Positions 57,781-61,584 of a stretch of 61,584 nucleotides of DNA are shown here, in pieces. The position numbers and the translations under genes are program-made. The notes below the pieces were generated by a model that saw only the letters and a list, made by a program, of their open reading frames with translations, made no database searches and was not told the origin of the DNA. Numbering within the stretch: position 1 is the first letter of the stretch; each line of letters begins with the position of its first letter. Source of the stretch: Lachnospiraceae bacterium UBA7199 (lineage in GTDB: Bacteria > Bacillota > Clostridia > Lachnospirales > Lachnospiraceae); contig DKUR01000100.1 in NCBI GenBank assembly GCA_002490775.1, positions 1-61,584 of the forward strand, in the 5' to 3' direction.

Positions 57781-58797
57781 ATGGAAGATGAAAGAAGACC
57801 TATATGGATCAGTGTGATTGTGCCGGTTTATAATACGGTCGATCTGCTGCAAAGATGTGTGGATTCCATACGCAGACAGACATACCGGAATCTGGAAATT
57901 ATTTTAGTAGATGACGGTTCTACGGATAACAGTGGTGCACTGGCAGAAAAGTTTGCATTAGAGGACAGGAGAGTGCGGGTTTTTCATAAGGAAAACGGTG
58001 GTTCTTCTTCTGCCCGAAATCTTGGAATTTCTAAAGCCAGAGGGGATTTCATTGGTTTTGTGGACAGTGATGATTATATAGAACCGGAAATGTATGAAAG
58101 GCTTTTGCAGGTTGCAGTGGAGGAAAACCTGCTTATGGTGCAGACTTCAAGGGATGAGATTGATGAAGAGGGAAATCTTTTGCCTAATGTCTGTGAACCT
58201 CCAAAGGAGCCGGAGCTTTGGGACTGCCAGCATTTTATGCGGGAGCTGCTGCTCCATAAGGGGGACTGTTCCTTTTGTACAAAGCTGATTCATGCCTCTT
58301 TATTAAAGGAAGAACGTTTTCCAGAAGGGGAACTGAATGAGGACTTTTATCTGCTTGTAAAACTGCTTCCTAAAATATCGGCGGTTGCGGTGATGCCCTG
58401 GCAGGATTATCATGTTTTTTACCGGTATGGAAGCAACACCCGTACCAAAAGAAAGGATGAATTTCCACAGGTGTTTACGGATATTGTGAAAAATGCAGAC
58501 AGAGTGTATGCCATTGTGGAAAAAGAATATCCGGAGCTTTTGCCGGAAGCAATGCGGTTTGAGCTGTTTCAAAGGCTGGATTATATGCTTCATATTCCCA
58601 TTTCTATGATGAACAGAAAAAATACATTTTATTGTCAGGTAAAGGAATATTTAAGGAAGCATAAAGAAGATGTGCGCAGATCGCCTTATCTTACAAAAAA
58701 GAATAAGACCTACCTGCTGCTTCTTGGCACAGCCCCTAAATTTGTCAGAAAAGTACATAGATTGCTACAATTATTAAAGGGAAAAGGGAATGAGTAA
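57781..58797 (+). CDS. GT2 family glycosyltransferase
   Basis: This 338-residue GT-A enzyme opens ISVIVPVYNTVDLLQRCVDSIRRQTYRNLEIILVDDGSTDNSG and has GGSSSARNLGISKARGDFIGFVDSDDYIEPEMYERL near residues 78-113 (DSD motif). A C-terminal helical region (FELFQRLDYMLHIPISMMNRKN) is common in Firmicutes capsule enzymes. ATG 57781 is used because TGGAGAAT lies seven bases upstream; the longer frame starts at 57751 inside a hairpin. It overlaps the last operon gene by eight bases. Confidence 0.9.
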   Translation: MEDERRPIWISVIVPVYNTVDLLQRCVDSIRRQTYRNLEIILVDDGSTDNSGALAEKFALEDRRVRVFHKENGGSSSARNLGISKARGDFIGFVDSDDYIEPEMYERLLQVAVEENLLMVQTSRDEIDEEGNLLPNVCEPPKEPELWDCQHFMRELLLHKGDCSFCTKLIHASLLKEERFPEGELNEDFYLLVKLLPKISAVAVMPWQDYHVFYRYGSNTRTKRKDEFPQVFTDIVKNADRVYAIVEKEYPELLPEAMRFELFQRLDYMLHIPISMMNRKNTFYCQVKEYLRKHKEDVRRSPYLTKKNKTYLLLLGTAPKFVRKVHRLLQLLKGKGNE

Positions 58798-60448
58798 ATC
58801 CTTGGCGAAACAAAGAAACTTAATTTTTATTCTGGTAATGGGAATACTGCTTTTTTTACAAATTGGGTGTCTTCTTTATTATGGCAGCAAAAAAGCTGGT
58901 TTTCATGAAGATGAGCTTTACACCTACTATTCTACCAATAAAACGGCAGGACTGTCGGTAACGGACAGACAGTGGATGGAAAAGGAGGCACTTCGGAATG
59001 ATTTTGTGGTGCTTTCCGGGGAGAAATTCCGTTATGATGTGGTGAAGCAGATGCAGTCATGGGATGTGCACCCTCCGGTTTATTATTATATTTTCCACAC
59101 AGCCTGTTCTTTGTTTCCTGATATATTCAGTAAGTGGCTGGGAATCGGAGTAAATCTAATTGCCTATATCATTACCTACCTGTTGCTGGCTTATGGTGTT
59201 TACACAACAGTTACTATAAGATGGCAGGGCGAGGACGAAAAGAGGAAGGGTAGGGCACTGGCTTTTTTGACTTGTCTTGCATGGGGGCTTTGTCCGGCAG
59301 TGATTTCAGGGGTTATGTTCATCCGTATGTATCAGTGGCTTACCCTTTTTGTTCTGCTGTGTATGGACCTGCATCTTCGAGTGATGAAAAGGCAGGATTT
59401 TAAAATAAAAAGTTTTTTTCTTCCTTTGGGAATTACTGTGTTTCTTGGTTTTTTAACTCAATATTATTATATTATTTTTCATTTCTTTTTAGGGGCAGGT
59501 TTTTGCTTTTACCTTCTCAAGAATAAAAAAATCAGGCAGCTATGCGCTTATGTGGCTGCTTGTGCTGCCGGACTGGGACTGGCAATTTTGTATTATCCTG
59601 CCAGTTTATCCCATATTTTCAGGGGATACCGGGGGACGGAAGCGGTCAGTGAGTTTAGTAATGCTTCAAATACATGGGACAGACTTAAGTTTTTTGGAGG
59701 ACTATTTGATGAGTATGTCATGAATGGTACTTTGAGCTGGTGGCTTTTGCTGATCTGCCTGCTGACAGTTACAGTATGGTCTTGGAAAAAAAGGAAAGGT
59801 GAAAGATGGAAAATTGTAAATGAAAGTACAGGGCTGTTACTGTTTGCCGGAGCTGGATATTTTTTTATTGTATCTAAAACAGCATTGATTTTAGGTGAAA
59901 CTTCTAACAGATATCAGCTTCCTGTCTATGGTATTTTTCTGCTTTTGCTTTTGTATGGCATTTTGAGTCTGACAGAGGTGATTTTCTCATGGGTGTTTAG
60001 CTGGTCTGGCAGACATAAAGAAAATAATAAAAGTGTGGTTTACTGGGCTGTCATAGCGGGGAGCATTGTTATTTTACTTATGAATGGTCTGGCACTTAAA
60101 AATGAAAAAGTTTTTTTCCTCTATGAAGAAGAAAAAGAAATCATGGAATATGTAAAGGCTCATAAAAATGAACCTGTGGTAATTTTTTATAATGAGGCGT
60201 CAGACGATCATGTGTGGTGGCTGTCCGATGAACTGATGAATTATGATAAATTTTATTTTGCAAGTCAGGGAAATCAGGAGCAGATTACGGACAAAACAAT
60301 TTTAGAAAGCAGCCGGCTGCTGGTTTACGTGGCCGATTATGAGAACAAAGAAGATAGTCTTAAAAAACTGCTTGATGCAAATAAGCATTTGACCACTTAT
60401 GAGGTGATTGCCCAAAAGGGATTGTGGACATTGTATGAAATGCAGTAA
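58790..60448 (+). CDS. GT39/ArnT-like membrane glycosyltransferase
   Basis: This 552-residue protein has about twelve membrane helices. The first external loop carries the conserved acidic pair (KAGFHEDELYTYYST, near residue 37) and the second carries WDVHPPVYYYIFHTACSLF near residue 90, a pattern of GT39/ArnT-type enzymes that take sugars from polyprenyl phosphate. The C-terminal soluble domain (about 440-552: EEKEIMEYVKAHKNEPVVIFYN) is external. It pairs naturally with the GtrB-like first gene of the operon, which would make its lipid-linked donor. This is inferred from families. Confidence 0.8.
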   Translation: MSKSLAKQRNLIFILVMGILLFLQIGCLLYYGSKKAGFHEDELYTYYSTNKTAGLSVTDRQWMEKEALRNDFVVLSGEKFRYDVVKQMQSWDVHPPVYYYIFHTACSLFPDIFSKWLGIGVNLIAYIITYLLLAYGVYTTVTIRWQGEDEKRKGRALAFLTCLAWGLCPAVISGVMFIRMYQWLTLFVLLCMDLHLRVMKRQDFKIKSFFLPLGITVFLGFLTQYYYIIFHFFLGAGFCFYLLKNKKIRQLCAYVAACAAGLGLAILYYPASLSHIFRGYRGTEAVSEFSNASNTWDRLKFFGGLFDEYVMNGTLSWWLLLICLLTVTVWSWKKRKGERWKIVNESTGLLLFAGAGYFFIVSKTALILGETSNRYQLPVYGIFLLLLLYGILSLTEVIFSWVFSWSGRHKENNKSVVYWAVIAGSIVILLMNGLALKNEKVFFLYEEEKEIMEYVKAHKNEPVVIFYNEASDDHVWWLSDELMNYDKFYFASQGNQEQITDKTILESSRLLVYVADYENKEDSLKKLLDANKHLTTYEVIAQKGLWTLYEMQ

Positions 60449-60512
60449 AATAAGGCTTTGCAACCAGAAAGCAACATCAAAAAACTTAAACGCAACATGA
60501 GATTGATCGAAG

Positions 60513-60549
60513 TTGCCTCCGCGCAACTGTATGATATAACCATACAGTT
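60513..60549 (+). promoter_or_regulatory. promoter with operator of the XRE membrane regulator
   Basis: TTGCCT (60513-60518), 16 bases and TATAAC (60535-60540) form the promoter. An inverted repeat AACTGTATG (60525-60533) / CATACAGTT (60541-60549) is centred on the -10. This placement fits autorepression by the downstream XRE protein. Confidence 0.6.
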
Positions 60550-60610
60550 CAGCTAAAGACAGCCGCTTTTATGAATAAATTTTAGCGGAAGACAAGGAGG
60601 AAAAATAGAA

Positions 60611-61525
60611 ATGAGTTTTGGAGAAAATCTACAGTATTTAAGAAAACAAAAAGAAATTACGCAAGAACAATTGGCAGAACAGCTTGAGGTATCCAGGCAG
60701 TCTGTTTCCAAATGGGAGTCAGGACAAAGCTATCCTGAAATGGAAAAACTGCTTCAGATCTGCAGCATGTTCCATTGCAATATGGACACTTTAATGCAGG
60801 GGGATGTAAGCAGTGCTTTTGCAAAAGACAGCTATGGATACGATAAATTTAAAAATACCTTCAGTAAAATGATTGCTGCCGGTGTGGGAATATTGCTTTT
60901 GGGCATTAGCTTAATGATGCTGCTTTGCGGAGCCGGTATTGAGGAAGATATAGCGACAGCAGTCTTTTTTGTATTACTGATTGTATCTGTTATGATTTTT
61001 ATTGTGCTTGGAATGCAGAGTGGACGTTTTAATGAAAAACATCCCCAGATAGAAGATTTTTATACGGAAGAAGAGAAGGAGAAGGCATATAAACGTTTTA
61101 TTATTGGAATTGCCTTAGGCGTAGGGCTGATTTTAGTCGGCTGCCTTTTTGTCATTGTTGCAGATGCCAGGGTGGAAAACTTACATCTTACCGATATGGT
61201 ACAGACGGAAAAGCAGGACTATTTCATCAATGGAATTTTTATGTTAATTGTTGCGGCAGCCTCTTCCTTACTTACCTTTACAGCACTGCAGAAGGAAAAA
61301 TATAACATTAAAGGATATAATAAAGAAAATAATCCTTCCCCTGAGCGGAAAAAAAGAAATGAACTGATTGGAAAATTATGCGGTTGTATTATGCTTGTGG
61401 CGACTATTGCCTTTTTCCTGATTGGATTTATAGAGGGAGGATGGGCAGTTTCCTGGTTTGCCTATGTGGTAGGAGGAATTCTTTGTGCTATAGTGGCAAT
61501 TGCTTTGAGCAGAGGGGATGAGTAG
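60611..61525 (+). CDS. XRE family regulator with membrane domain
   Basis: This 304-residue protein has an N-terminal HTH_3 domain (LQYLRKQKEITQEQLAEQLEVSRQSVSKWESGQSYPEMEKLLQICSMF, residues about 7-55) followed by five or six membrane helices from about residue 85 to the end. Membrane-tethered XRE regulators of this shape are common in Clostridia and probably respond to envelope or small-molecule signals. AAGGAGG lies 10 bases before ATG 60611. The gene starts about 160 bases after the polysaccharide operon and has its own promoter and operator. Confidence 0.88.
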   Translation: MSFGENLQYLRKQKEITQEQLAEQLEVSRQSVSKWESGQSYPEMEKLLQICSMFHCNMDTLMQGDVSSAFAKDSYGYDKFKNTFSKMIAAGVGILLLGISLMMLLCGAGIEEDIATAVFFVLLIVSVMIFIVLGMQSGRFNEKHPQIEDFYTEEEKEKAYKRFIIGIALGVGLILVGCLFVIVADARVENLHLTDMVQTEKQDYFINGIFMLIVAAASSLLTFTALQKEKYNIKGYNKENNPSPERKKRNELIGKLCGCIMLVATIAFFLIGFIEGGWAVSWFAYVVGGILCAIVAIALSRGDE

Positions 61526-61584
61526 GAATAAAATTTTGTTTTTTAGTTATGCGTGACATCTCAGCTCTGAAAGGTAAAAATTTT

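Overview
The window reads as a chromosomal segment of a low-GC, flagellated, strictly anaerobic Clostridia bacterium, most likely a gut Lachnospiraceae. The clues are consistent with one another: AGGAGG-type ribosome sites with occasional GTG and TTG starts, an oxygen-sensitive class III ribonucleotide reductase (nrdD/nrdG), a flavodiiron protein, a bacteriohemerythrin, a flagellin-type gene with sigma-28-type promoters, an endo-galactanase lipoprotein, and several families typical of Lachnospiraceae (DUF6323, DUF6179, DUF6512, DUF1062). No rRNA, tRNA, intact IS element, prophage or CRISPR array was seen.

Layout. 1-4.2 kb holds a methyltransferase, a DUF1062 protein behind an erm-like attenuator leader, a satD-DUF3307 pair behind three 18-bp palindromes, and an ABC-type ATPase. 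4.4-8 kb holds a surface acyltransferase whose promoter spacer contains eight G, a vestige of upp, and a GlgX-type debranching enzyme. 8-13.9 kb is an accessory stretch: methyltransferase, hydrolase, P-loop protein, DUF6512, a broken aminoglycoside nucleotidyltransferase, a GNAT enzyme and the DUF6323/DUF6179 pair. 13.9-18.1 kb holds a QueG-like ferredoxin protein, an epimerase, a lipoprotein, peptidase T and a coiled-coil protein. 18.3-24.2 kb is on the minus strand: a hybrid histidine kinase, a zinc-ribbon protein, a flagellinolysin (flagellin carrying a metalloprotease domain) and a membrane coiled-coil protein. 24.4-36.2 kb holds a NERD protein with a helicase remnant, an AraC/MATE divergent pair, a DUF6033-like gene with a sigma-28-type promoter, a GH53 galactanase, a potassium channel, CutC, a flavodiiron protein and a Rieske-FAD oxidoreductase. 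36.3-38.8 kb is a LytTR-DUF3021-ABC operon. 38.8-45.4 kb holds nrdG/nrdD, a hemerythrin-REC fusion, a DUF4190-like protein and an aldehyde dehydrogenase. 45.5-48 kb is a LytTR response regulator and GHKL kinase flanking an XRE regulator and a structured 400-bp gap. 48.1-60.4 kb is an eleven-gene surface-polysaccharide operon. The window ends with an XRE membrane regulator.

How the parts work together. Much of the window concerns the cell surface and its control: a polysaccharide cluster beside a two-component system, a possibly phase-variable O-acyltransferase, a proteolytic flagellin, and a second sigma-28-type gene that is probably co-expressed with motility. Oxygen handling recurs (flavodiiron, hemerythrin, NrdD). 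Several loci carry leader or operator architectures that can be read directly from the DNA: the DUF1062 attenuator, the satD palindrome array, the G8 promoter, a leader repeated at 8.0 and 31.8 kb, paired NrdR-like boxes before nrdD, and an operator over the last gene's promoter. These are the main leads. Functions are inferred from recalled family motifs; no database search was run.
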